A DNA stretch of 11,652 nucleotides from an uncultured Calothrix sp. (GTDB lineage Bacteria; Cyanobacteriota; Cyanobacteriia; Cyanobacteriales; Nostocaceae). Made by a program: the position numbers and the translations under genes. This document shows positions 1-6,580 of the stretch, one piece after another (position 1 is the stretch's first letter; each line of letters begins with the position of its first letter). The notes beneath the pieces are model-generated. The model did not search any database. It was not told where the DNA came from and saw nothing but the letters and a program-made list of their open reading frames with translations. The stretch spans positions 1-11,652 of the forward strand of contig CAKZYM010000087.1 in NCBI GenBank assembly GCA_937884685.1, in the 5' to 3' direction.

Positions 1-1060
1 CATCATCATTAACAGCAAAATCTCTATCAACAGCAGCTTTTAAAGTATTTTCAAACTGTTTTTCAAATGTTCTAATATCTCGCAAGCGAATTAAAACCGG
101 AACCCAAATCGGGTAAAAATTCTGCCTGACCAAATCGGCAATCATCCGACATGATACACTTTTACCGCGTCCTGGACCACCTTGAATAAATATTACTTTG
201 TCTTGTTTATTCGGATTTTGCAGTAATTGTTTTACCCAAGTTTCTAAATCAACAGATTGCTGTTCTCTATCTTCGTCACCATTTTTATTTAAAAGTTTTG
301 CTCTCAAAGGTACGTAAATATCTTCAAAAGCGAAGCTTTCTGCAAAAACTTTTTCTTTAGGCTTTGTTGCAATATGATTTTCTAAATAATCATCAATACT
401 GTGATATTTTTCTAATTCCTGACGATAACCATCGCTGAATATCCCGGACAAAGATTTGATAGAATCTCCTACCTCAGCTAAAGCTTGATTCATGTATCGC
501 TGAGTATTCCAGGTAACTCGCTGGGTAATAATATCGGCTTCGTATTCGGTTATTCGTGCTATTTTTAGGAAAAATGATAAATGTCGATTTAAATCATCTG
601 CTAACTTCGTTTCTCTGAAGCAGGTAATCGCTTTTCTGGCTTCAGTATCGGTAAGCTGTAAATCATCAGTTCGCTGTTGTAATTCTTCCGAAACCTGTAT
701 ATTACTAACTTTTTCTAATAAATCTTTATCTTTTATCGTGCGAAATATATTGTCTAAACTTTCGATATAAGCCAACCGAGATGTGATTACCACGCATTCT
801 TCTAAAGTCGAGTCATCTTTGTTCTTATCTTGATAAAACTTAAAGCCTTTTGTTGTCAAACCCAAACAGGATAAACTTGCGATCGCAATTCCAGGAAGTG
901 CAGCGGGAGAACCTAGCAAACCCATAGCTAGAGCTAATTCCAAGCTAGCTTTAGATACTTCTGCACTTGTTTCTATCGCACTAGTAGGTTTTTTGACTAC
1001 TTCCCAAATATCTTTGGTAAGAAATTTCTGCACCTTTCCTATCATGGTTCGCTTCATCAT
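1..1060 (-). CDS. NACHT-type P-loop NTPase, N-terminal part (cut by the window edge)
   Basis: This is the first 353 codons of a larger protein; the frame is still open at the left edge. A Walker A motif GGPGRGKS lies at residues 294-301, preceded by hydrophobic KVIFIQ and followed by a helix and the strand WVPVLIRLRD, an arrangement typical of NACHT-class STAND NTPases. The first 290 residues are a mostly helical N-terminal region with a small hydrophobic, Ala/Leu-rich stretch at about 38-68, which may be a buried or membrane-associating helix. No effector domain was recognised. The start is one of two adjacent ATGs (1060 or 1057), with a third in frame at 1045; no good Shine-Dalgarno is visible, so the start is uncertain. 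It lies 45 bp downstream of the sufU-like gene on the same strand. NACHT NTPases in bacteria include anti-phage proteins, but many cyanobacterial ones have no known role, so a defence role here is inference. Walker B and the sensor domain lie outside the window. Confidence 0.8.
   Translation of the reverse strand, partial: MMKRTMIGKVQKFLTKDIWEVVKKPTSAIETSAEVSKASLELALAMGLLGSPAALPGIAIASLSCLGLTTKGFKFYQDKNKDDSTLEECVVITSRLAYIESLDNIFRTIKDKDLLEKVSNIQVSEELQQRTDDLQLTDTEARKAITCFRETKLADDLNRHLSFFLKIARITEYEADIITQRVTWNTQRYMNQALAEVGDSIKSLSGIFSDGYRQELEKYHSIDDYLENHIATKPKEKVFAESFAFEDIYVPLRAKLLNKNGDEDREQQSVDLETWVKQLLQNPNKQDKVIFIQGGPGRGKSVSCRMIADLVRQNFYPIWVPVLIRLRDIRTFEKQFENTLKAAVDRDFAVNDD
879..886. repeat. HIP1 palindrome GCGATCGC
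   Basis: Exact octamer palindrome inside the NACHT gene, where it encodes part of Ile-Ala-Ile-Ala. HIP1 is the highly iterated palindrome characteristic of many cyanobacterial genomes and helps identify the host lineage. Confidence 0.9.
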
Positions 1061-1105
1061 AAAAATTACTTAGATGGTAGCGAAAAATTACTTAATTTGT
1101 AACAT

Positions 1106-1537
1106 TTAGACTTTCTCTTCCTCAACCAAAGCCCCTTTTAAAGTATGCCAAGCCAAAGTAACGCATTTAACCCGCATCGGAAATTGTCTCACGCTCTGCA
1201 TGATATTGAGTTTTTCTAAAGGTGGTTTTAAGGTACTTTCTCCTGTAACCATTTCACGAAAATCTTCTACCATTAATAATGCTTTTGATATATCCTTGCC
1301 TTTAACAGCACCTGCCATTAAGTCAGCAGAAGCTAAACATAAAGCACATCCACAACCTTCAAATTTAATATCTTCTATTTTTGTTTCGGTTTCATCTAGC
1401 ATTAGTGTTAAATCAACTTTATCCCCGCAATAAGGATTTTCACCTTGATTTTGGCGATGAATAGGATTGGTTTTACCTTTGTGCTGCGGTTTCCTCGCAT
1501 GGGATAAAATTATTTGTTGATAGCGCTGTCTTTCCAT
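1106..1537 (-). CDS. sufU: SufU/IscU-like Fe-S cluster assembly scaffold protein
   Basis: A 143-residue protein of the usual SufU length. Three conserved blocks are visible: NPYCGDKVDL (Cys37, Asp39), EGCGCALCLASADLM (Cys62, with extra Cys64 and Cys67) and RVKCVTLAWHTL (Cys125). Cys37, Asp39, Cys62 and Cys125 match the metal-binding set of the SufU family, which works with the SufS cysteine desulfurase as a zinc-dependent sulfur acceptor or scaffold in the cytoplasm. The additional cysteines at 64 and 67 differ from the common Gly-Cys-Ser-Ile pattern and are worth noting. No sufS or sufBCD is adjacent, so this is a solitary copy. The ATG at 1537 fits the family N-terminus (ERQRYQQIILSHARKP), but it directly follows a heptamer array with no Shine-Dalgarno sequence. 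The NACHT gene follows 45 bp downstream on the same strand and could be co-transcribed. Confidence 0.88.
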   Translation of the reverse strand: MERQRYQQIILSHARKPQHKGKTNPIHRQNQGENPYCGDKVDLTLMLDETETKIEDIKFEGCGCALCLASADLMAGAVKGKDISKALLMVEDFREMVTGESTLKPPLEKLNIMQSVRQFPMRVKCVTLAWHTLKGALVEEEKV

Positions 1538-1585
1538 TTTGGATTTTAGATTTTAGATTTTAGATTTTGGATTTTGGATTTTGGA
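1537..1585. repeat. Heptamer tandem array TTTTRGA, 7 units (STRR type)
   Basis: Seven uninterrupted 7-bp units, TTTTGGA or TTTTAGA (order G, A, A, A, G, G, G at the variable base). The first unit overlaps the last base of the sufU start codon on the other strand, so the array forms the whole immediate 5' leader of that gene. This is typical of the short tandemly repeated repetitive sequences of heterocystous cyanobacteria. Confidence 0.9.
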
Positions 1586-1720
1586 TTAATAACTATGAAT
1601 TAACTTGCAGAACTACTCCCTATTCCCTATTTGCTCTTTTATAGTATTTGGTTAGCATAAGGAGAAGCAATATTTATCTACTATCCATAACAGCAATTAA
1701 AAGCTATTCTGATTTTATGA

Positions 1721-2605
1721 TTGCTGCTATCAATACTTATTGCTGTGACAATTTTACACAAAGAAGCCAACAACTCACAATCTATAGGGGATAAAACGCT
1801 ACATATTGATGGCGTAAAAATTAGCAATTATTATGTTCCTCAAACCTATTTCTCAGAACACACTACATCACAAATAAAAATAGCTATACCTATTGGTAAT
1901 TCATCAATTAAAGTACGATATGAAACCGCGATTGGCAACCAACAAACTTTATCTATCAGTGAAGAACACGTATCAATTATTCCACCCGATTTAGAAAGAG
2001 AAATTTATTGGGAAAAAGAATCAGAGTTACTTGCAATTTATTTAGATAGGAAAATTGTTATTGGTGCAGCCGATGAATATCATGGTAGTAATTTAGAAAT
2101 TATCGAAAACTGGGCAGCAGAAGATGCATTAATTCGACAGTTAGGTTTGACTTTGCGCTCAGAATTACAAGCAGTTAGTTACGATAAGCTGTATCTGGAG
2201 TCGTTGATTAATTTTTTATCAGTACATTTAATCAAGAATTATTCTACTCAAAAAAAACCTTTAAAACAAGTTCAAGGTGGGTTAAGTAAAGGTAAACTTA
2301 AGCAAGTAGTTGATTATATCAATGATAATTTAAATCAAGATTTGAGCTTAAAAGAATTGGCAAGACTAGTACAAATCAGCCCATATCATTTTACTCGTAA
2401 ATTTAAACAGTCTACTGCTTTACCACCTCATCAATATATTATCCATACTAGAATAGAACGTGCCAAACAATTACTTAAGCAAGGTAATTTAAGCATTGCT
2501 CAAGTTGCTTATATTGTGGGTTTTTCTCATCAAAGTCACCTTAATCGCCATTTTAAGCGCTTGGTGGGAGTTACCCCAAAAGTATTTGTTAAACAAAATA
2601 AATAA
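1721..2605 (+). CDS. AraC-family transcriptional regulator
   Basis: A protein of up to 294 residues. The C-terminal hundred residues are an AraC/XylS DNA-binding domain: helix-turn-helix 1 at about 208-229 (LSLKELARLVQISPYHFTRK), a linker helix with RIERAKQLL, and helix-turn-helix 2 at about 257-280 (SIAQVAYIVGFSHQSHLNRH), ending in the family signature GVTPKVF. The N-terminal 170 residues contain beta-rich segments and probably sense a ligand; the effector is unknown. The start is unsure: the longest frame opens at TTG 1721, and a GTG at 1745 (giving VTILHKEANN) is a good alternative because the eight residues before it look like an unconserved hydrophobic lead. An AAGGAG at 1659-1664 is too far upstream to serve either. 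It is divergent from sufU and convergent with the PAP gene. It is the only regulator nearby and a natural candidate for the phased repeats in front of the SDR operon. Confidence 0.9.
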   Translation: MLLSILIAVTILHKEANNSQSIGDKTLHIDGVKISNYYVPQTYFSEHTTSQIKIAIPIGNSSIKVRYETAIGNQQTLSISEEHVSIIPPDLEREIYWEKESELLAIYLDRKIVIGAADEYHGSNLEIIENWAAEDALIRQLGLTLRSELQAVSYDKLYLESLINFLSVHLIKNYSTQKKPLKQVQGGLSKGKLKQVVDYINDNLNQDLSLKELARLVQISPYHFTRKFKQSTALPPHQYIIHTRIERAKQLLKQGNLSIAQVAYIVGFSHQSHLNRHFKRLVGVTPKVFVKQNK

Positions 2606-2645
2606 ATAAATAATTAATTAATTAATTAATTAATTAATTAATTAA
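2597..2645. repeat. Tetranucleotide tracts (AAAT)n and (TTAA)n between convergent genes
   Basis: About four units of AAAT, which also contain the stop codon of the AraC gene (2603-2605), run into about eight or nine units of TTAA. The tract fills almost the whole 44-bp gap between the convergent AraC and PAP genes. It is self-complementary but purely A+T, so it may extrude or slip; it is not a classical terminator. Confidence 0.85.
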
Positions 2646-2649
2646 CTAA

Positions 2650-3258
2650 TCAACCACGTTTCAAAATAAATAAACTTCCATCTCCTCCTCTGCCAATTCT
2701 CAAATTTTCATCTAAGTAGGTAACATCAAGCGTAGGAATTCGACCTTGAGGATTATTCGCTTGAACAACTTTAAATGGATTTAGTTTCGGGGTTTGAATA
2801 CCGAATATTTTCTCAATTGATAAGTATCTTTTGTCAAACTGTACATTGATGCGTTTGTTGGTTTCATCTTCTGCTGGCTCAAAAGTTGCCGTTACTTTAA
2901 CGCTTCCCGATACTAATCCCCAAGGATGTTTAACAAAAGCTAGATTAGAAAACGATTTCGTGGCAACGTCAATTTCTTGATAAACCTTACCAATTTTTAA
3001 GCCTAATGGTAGAGAAGATAAAGAACGAATTTCTCTAGCTGTTGAGTATTGTAATAACCACTTTCCATTTAATAAATCAATTGCATTAATTAACGGTTGG
3101 GGATTGGGGTTAACTTCTTCTACTTTCGTTGTTAATTGCTCAATTTCTTCAACTAAGCTTTTATCCAAAGTCAAGTTTGTTACGGGAAAATCGTCTTCAG
3201 ATGTAATTTTATCTAAGAGACTTTGTAACTTTTCTTTTAGTGTTGATGTCTGATTCAA
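2650..3258 (-). CDS. PAP/fibrillin family protein (plastid-lipid-associated)
   Basis: A 202-residue soluble protein of the lipocalin-like PAP/fibrillin family, found in cyanobacteria and plastids and linked there to thylakoid or plastoglobule lipid association and light-stress tolerance. Visible family features are a helical N-terminus ending in NAIDLLNGKWLLQYSTAREI (59-78), a central beta-rich stretch, and the diagnostic C-terminal signature YLDENLRIGRGGDGSLFILK (181-200). The start is TTG at 3258: a good AAGGAAG ribosome-binding site sits 8 bases upstream, and no ATG lies at that spacing. No signal peptide or membrane helix is seen, so it probably associates with membranes from the cytoplasmic side. 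It is divergent from the SDR operon, with a 201-bp shared intergenic region, and convergent with the AraC gene. Confidence 0.9.
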   Translation of the reverse strand: MNQTSTLKEKLQSLLDKITSEDDFPVTNLTLDKSLVEEIEQLTTKVEEVNPNPQPLINAIDLLNGKWLLQYSTAREIRSLSSLPLGLKIGKVYQEIDVATKSFSNLAFVKHPWGLVSGSVKVTATFEPAEDETNKRINVQFDKRYLSIEKIFGIQTPKLNPFKVVQANNPQGRIPTLDVTYLDENLRIGRGGDGSLFILKRG

Positions 3259-3266
3259 AATTTAAT

Positions 3267-3273
3267 CTTCCTT
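3267..3273 (-). promoter_or_regulatory. Ribosome-binding site deciding the TTG start of the PAP gene
   Basis: Read on the minus strand this is AAGGAAG, 8 bases before TTG 3258. It supports the non-ATG start, since the next in-frame ATG options lie well inside the protein. Confidence 0.65.
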
Positions 3274-3310
3274 GATTTTATTTTCAATCTTAAAAGAATA
3301 ACCATTATTA

Positions 3311-3350
3311 GAGCAATAACGTGCAACTTAAAGCAACATTGTGCAAGATT
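3311..3350 (+). promoter_or_regulatory. Candidate operator: four GCAA half-sites at exact 10-bp spacing
   Basis: Four consecutive 10-mers, GAGCAATAAC, GTGCAACTTA, AAGCAACATT and GTGCAAGATT, all carry (G/A)-N-GCAA in the same register. GCA-type cores in direct-repeat half-sites about one helical turn apart are typical of AraC/XylS regulators, in which each of two helix-turn-helices reads adjacent major grooves. The array ends 109 bp before the first SDR start. A weak TTTCGG / 17 bp / TAAATT promoter-like pair at 3351-3379 would lie immediately downstream, as for an activator. Binding by the 1721-2605 regulator is inference. Confidence 0.55.
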
Positions 3351-3447
3351 TTTCGGGCTGAATTTGTTTAGGCTAAATTAAGTATTCTTTTCAGAACTTT
3401 TGTAGATGGTGGTTATTTAGCGCAGTAAGAAAGATTCATTATTTAGC

Positions 3448-3454
3448 AAGGAAA
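3448..3454 (+). promoter_or_regulatory. Ribosome-binding site of the first SDR gene
   Basis: AAGGAAA, 5 bases before ATG 3460. It fixes the start of the operon's first gene. Confidence 0.7.
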
Positions 3455-3459
3455 TATCA

Positions 3460-4182
3460 ATGAGTTTAGAAAATAAAGTTGTAGCTGTTACAGGTGCTAG
3501 CAGTGGTATTGGGGAAGCAATTGCTAGAGAATTAGCCCAGGGTGGTTGTAATGTAATGTTAGCTGCACGTCGAGAAGAACGACTTAAATCTCTGGCACAA
3601 GAACTCGGGGATAAGGTTGCTTATCACGTTACCGATGTTACCAATGTCCAACAGATGCAAGCAATGGTAAAGGCTGCTTTAGACCGTTTTAGTAAAGTCG
3701 ATGTTTTGATTAATAATGCTGGAGTAATGCCAGTTAGTCCATTAATCGACCTCAAAGTTGATGATTGGAATAAAGCGATTGATATTAATATTCGTGGTGT
3801 TCTGCACGGGATTGCTGCGGTGCTTCCTCATATGCTCGATAGCGGTAGCGGTCATATTATTAACATTGGTTCAATCGCTTCACTTCAAGCCCTACCTAAC
3901 TTCGCTGTCTATTGCGGTACTAAGTTTGCTGTCAGAGCTATTAGCGAAAGCTTGCGTAAAGAGACGCTAGGTAAAGTCAGAGTGACTATTATCTATCCCG
4001 GTGCAGTTGAAAGCGAATTAGTCGAGGTAAGTAATGACGAAAAAACATCCAGTCAAATAAGTAGTAGTTTTAGTCATATTTCACCAACTGCGATTAGTCG
4101 AGCAGTACTTTATGCAATCGAGCAACCTCCGGAGGTAGCCGTTAACGAAATTGTAGTCCGTCCATCCGACCAAGAATTATAA
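3460..4182 (+). CDS. Short-chain dehydrogenase/reductase (SDR), classical type
   Basis: A 240-residue classical SDR, a cytoplasmic NAD(P)(H)-dependent oxidoreductase of unknown substrate. Visible motifs are the glycine-rich cofactor loop TGASSGIG (11-18), NNAG (85-88), the catalytic Asn110 in DINIRG, Ser138 in NIGSIAS, and Tyr151/Lys155 in YCGTKFA, followed by PGAVESEL after the active site. The basic AARREERL after the second strand suggests NADP(H) preference. All tetrad residues are present, so it should be active. The ATG has a good ribosome-binding site. It overlaps nothing and is followed 11 bp later by a second SDR gene with its own AAGGA, so the two form an operon. The phased GCAA repeats upstream suggest regulation by an AraC-type activator. 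Confidence 0.93.
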   Translation: MSLENKVVAVTGASSGIGEAIARELAQGGCNVMLAARREERLKSLAQELGDKVAYHVTDVTNVQQMQAMVKAALDRFSKVDVLINNAGVMPVSPLIDLKVDDWNKAIDINIRGVLHGIAAVLPHMLDSGSGHIINIGSIASLQALPNFAVYCGTKFAVRAISESLRKETLGKVRVTIIYPGAVESELVEVSNDEKTSSQISSSFSHISPTAISRAVLYAIEQPPEVAVNEIVVRPSDQEL

Positions 4183-4193
4183 GGATTTAAAAT

Positions 4194-4946
4194 ATGTCAC
4201 AAAATATGAACGGAAAAGTTGCGATTGTAACTGGTGGTAGTTCTGGAATTGGTAGAGCTTGTGCAATTGAATTTGCAAAAGCCGGAGCTAAGGTTGTTGT
4301 AGCCGCTAGACGAGAAGCCGAAGGTGAAGAAACAGTTAGTCAGATTGAAGCTGCTGGTAGTCAAGGTATATTCGTTAAAACAGACGTAACTGTTACTGAC
4401 CAAATCGAAAACTTGGTAAATAAAACTTTAGAGACATACAACCGTCTTGATTACGCTTGTAATAATGCGGGTTTTGGTAAATCAATACCGCTGCTCGAAC
4501 GCTCTGAGTCAGAATGGGATGCTTAAACCGACGTTAATCTCAAGGCTGTGTGGTTGTGTCTCAAATATCAGATTCCGGCAATGCTCGAAACCGGAGCAGG
4601 TGCAATAGTTAACATGGCATCAATGGGTGGTGCTGTGGTTGGTGTTCCCGGACTTACTAGCTACAATGCAGCGAAAGCAGGAGTTTTCGGGTTAACGAAA
4701 TCAGCAGCTTTAGAATTTGCACAGCAGGGAATTCGGATAAATGCCGTCAGCCCTGGATTAATTGATACCGAAATTCTTGACAATGTATCGGAAGAAGTTC
4801 TTCAGCAAATGATTGATACTATTCCACTTAAACGAGCCGGTACAGCAGAAGAAATCGCCAATGCAGTTGTGTGGTTATGTTCGGATGGTGCTTCCTATAT
4901 TACGGGACAAAATCTAATAATTGATGGTGGTTTTACCGTTCAATAA
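4194..4946 (+). pseudogene. Second SDR oxidoreductase, interrupted by one in-frame TAA stop
   Basis: Read through the stop, this is a 250-position classical SDR in a single frame. The 5' part (4194-4523, 110 codons) holds the cofactor motif TGGSSGIG (13-20) and NNAG (90-93) and ends SEWDA. TAA follows at 4524-4526, and the same frame continues TDVNLKAVWLCLKYQIP, with catalytic Asn115, Ser143 and Tyr157/Lys161 in SYNAAK, ending in the conserved ITGQNLIIDGG. The stop therefore separates cofactor binding from catalysis, and neither half should work alone. There is no indel, and a single C-to-T change of a CAA (Gln) codon would explain it. No Shine-Dalgarno precedes the GTG at 4548 that could restart translation. 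AAGGA 8 bases before ATG 4194 gives a good initiation site. The lesion looks recent because everything else is intact; a sequencing error is also possible. Confidence 0.85.
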
Positions 4947-5048
4947 ATGTTTGGAAATTTAGTTGTAAATTTAGAAAAAGCAGCAGAAGCTTTAAGAAAC
5001 ACTGAAAAAAGTTCTGCTGGTGGAAAATTGACGTTAATCATGGATTGA
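4947..5048 (+). pseudogene. 33-codon ORF, possible C-terminal remnant of a zinc-type (MDR) dehydrogenase
   Basis: The ATG directly follows the TAA of the second SDR and opens a 33-residue frame ending in TGA. The peptide contains NLEKAAEALRNTEKSSAGGK and ends LTLIMD. This resembles the extreme C-terminus of medium-chain (zinc-type) dehydrogenases and quinone reductases, where a pattern such as LEKAAEAL, then a short helix, then GK and a hydrophobic strand closes the protein. No catalytic or cofactor part is present upstream, because that sequence is the SDR. The simplest reading is a third oxidoreductase gene of the operon deleted down to its tail. A real small protein translated by stop-start coupling is a less likely alternative. 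The family resemblance is judged by eye. Confidence 0.4.
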
Positions 5049-5052
5049 CTTA

Positions 5053-5108
5053 ATTACCCATTACCCATTACCCATTACCCATTACCCATTACCCATTACC
5101 TATTACCA
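5053..5108. repeat. Heptamer tandem array ATTACCC, 8 units (STRR type)
   Basis: Six perfect ATTACCC units are followed by ATTACCT and ATTACCA. The last two units supply the stop codon and part of the last codon of the GTPase gene on the minus strand. Confidence 0.92.
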
Positions 5109-6431
5109 ATTCCCTAACTCTTGCTGCAAACGATATAAAATAGTATCTGGCTCAACTTCCTGCAATATTTCTTCTATTACATTACTTACCCCTAATTCAC
5201 CCCAGGAGCAGCCTTTTTCTAAATACGCTTTAGCCGCTTTTCCTACGGAGTAAGCACCGTAACCGGCGATACCAGCTTGTGTGACAGCAGTTCCGGCAAA
5301 AGCGGTGATATTCATCGGGTTTTCACCAGAAGAAATTGCGATCGCACTTTTTCCAAAACCCAGAAGAAAGCTGCTCCCTAATTCTCCTAACAACAAACCA
5401 CCAGAACTGAATAAAATTATTTTGAGTAGCTTTCCAGCTTTATAACCAGTCATTGGTAAACCATAAAGTCGAGATAAAGAGCGAATCAAAGCTAAATCCG
5501 CTGCAATTCCTCCACATACATCAAAGAAAGCTATAGGATTTAAACCCACAGCCAATGCTTTATATTTTGCATATTGCCAAATTAAATCTTCTGCTTCTTT
5601 TTCTCGCAATTCCACAGTTTTGTAAGCAATAGATTCTTCTGCATCTCTCGCTTGTACCAAAGCATTCAACGATAAGAGCGAACGTCCTTCACGATTGAGA
5701 ATTTTCAAAATGGTTTGCTGAAGTTGGTCTACTTGTGGTGGTAAAGTTTCCCATTCATAATCTTCGCGACCATCCGCATATTCAACTCTAACTTCCATCG
5801 GTGCGGGTTCTGCGGCTACCATAACTATTTCATCGGGTTTTAAGGGTCTCGTAGAGCTTCCCGCAGCTAACTGCTGTAAATTCGCGTAAATAGCTTTTTT
5901 ATCGGTATCGGGATACAAATCAGTTTTATTAAATACTAAAATTAGCGGTTTTTGAGCCTTTCGTAAATCTAGCAGTGCTTCATATTCGGTACGAGTAATA
6001 TCACCAGAAACAACAAACAAAATTAAATCAGCTTGACGGGTAACTTCCCGAGCCATTTGTCCCCTTGCTTCCCCAGCGATTTCATCCAATCCAGGAGTAT
6101 CAATTAATTCAACCTCAACTTTTCCTCCAGGATTCCAGCGAATAGAGCGGGGGTATTGAGTCACACCATTAAGCGGTCCCGTTTCTAAAATCTTCTGCCC
6201 CATCAAAGCGTTCAAAACCGCAGATTTTCCGCGACTTACTAACCCAAAAGCAGCAATACGAATCACGTTATAGTCAAGCTTATTAAGATTAGAAGTTAAA
6301 AGCTGTATTTCTGGCTTAACCAAACCCGCTAACTCCGAATCAAATCCCGGTTTACGCAAGTTACCATACCAAGACAAAGCTTGTCTGAGGCTAGCACGAG
6401 CGCGATTTAAATGAGTTTCTTGCTGATTCAT
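5103..6431 (-). CDS. Era-like GTPase with DUF697-like C-terminal domain
   Basis: A 442-residue GTP-binding protein. After a helical N-terminus (1-55) comes a TRAFAC-class G domain: G1 GLVSRGKS (63-70), G2 threonine in GVTQYP (about 91), G3 DTPGL (111-115), G4 NKTD (168-171) and a G5-like VAA (205-207). The C-terminal half has YKALAVGLNPIAFFDVCGG (290-308) and then IRSLSRLYGLPMTGYKAGKL, matching the DUF697/YcjF-type helical domain, with hydrophobic glycine-rich stretches at about 337-360 and 376-395 that could associate with membranes. Family members are widespread in cyanobacteria; their role is unknown, with membrane or ribosome-related functions suggested for relatives. The first ATG at 6431 fits RARASLRQALSWYG near the N-terminus. 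No Shine-Dalgarno is seen, because the leader is heptamer repeat. An overlapping out-of-frame ATG lies 7 bases upstream. The gene stands alone, divergent from the 7071 gene. Confidence 0.88.
   Translation of the reverse strand: MNQQETHLNRARASLRQALSWYGNLRKPGFDSELAGLVKPEIQLLTSNLNKLDYNVIRIAAFGLVSRGKSAVLNALMGQKILETGPLNGVTQYPRSIRWNPGGKVEVELIDTPGLDEIAGEARGQMAREVTRQADLILFVVSGDITRTEYEALLDLRKAQKPLILVFNKTDLYPDTDKKAIYANLQQLAAGSSTRPLKPDEIVMVAAEPAPMEVRVEYADGREDYEWETLPPQVDQLQQTILKILNREGRSLLSLNALVQARDAEESIAYKTVELREKEAEDLIWQYAKYKALAVGLNPIAFFDVCGGIAADLALIRSLSRLYGLPMTGYKAGKLLKIILFSSGGLLLGELGSSFLLGFGKSAIAISSGENPMNITAFAGTAVTQAGIAGYGAYSVGKAAKAYLEKGCSWGELGVSNVIEEILQEVEPDTILYRLQQELGNW
5338..5345. repeat. HIP1 palindrome GCGATCGC
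   Basis: Second exact HIP1 site of the window, inside the GTPase gene. Confidence 0.9.
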
Positions 6432-6460
6432 AATTCATAATTGGGGATTGGGGATTGGTA
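6426..6460. repeat. Heptamer tandem array at the GTPase start codon
   Basis: Five units in 7-bp register: ATTCATA twice, ATTGGGG twice, then ATTGGTA. The first unit contains the GTPase start codon (CAT on the plus strand, 6429-6431), so the gene's leader is repeat sequence. Confidence 0.75.
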
Positions 6461-6531
6461 ATATATAATATCTACACCCCGAACAATCTCGAGTAATGGC
6501 ATGTAAATAATATCGTAATTATAAATTTATA

Positions 6532-6580
6532 ACTTCCAACTCCTAATTGCTAACTGGTTACCGGTAACTGGTAACCTGTA
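6532..6580. repeat. Degenerate heptamer array with a nested palindrome
   Basis: Seven units in 7-bp register (ACTTCCA, ACTCCTA, ATTGCTA, ACTGGTT, ACCGGTA, ACTGGTA, ACCTGTA). Within them, GTTACCGGTAAC (6557-6568) is a perfect 12-bp palindrome, and GGTTACC (6556-6562) can alternatively pair with GGTAACC (6570-6576). Confidence 0.7.

Noticed and set aside
1200..1433. Plus-strand open frame of 77 codons
   Set aside because: Lies wholly inside the sufU-like gene on the opposite strand and shows no family features.
2606..2649. Bidirectional terminator between the AraC and PAP genes
   Set aside because: The tract is A+T only, with no G/C stem, so no stable intrinsic terminator can be claimed.
3758..3970. 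Plus-strand open frame of 70 codons
   Set aside because: Out-of-frame shadow of the first SDR gene, which has all catalytic motifs.
4197..4403. Minus-strand open frame of 68 codons
   Set aside because: Antisense to the second SDR; low-complexity Ser/Thr/Asn composition.
5053..5108. Possible CRISPR-like array
   Set aside because: Units are 7 bp with no spacers; it is a simple tandem heptamer repeat.
6557..6568. 12-bp perfect palindrome as a regulator operator
   Set aside because: It is explained by the surrounding degenerate heptamer array (ACTGGTA-type units) and need not be a binding site.
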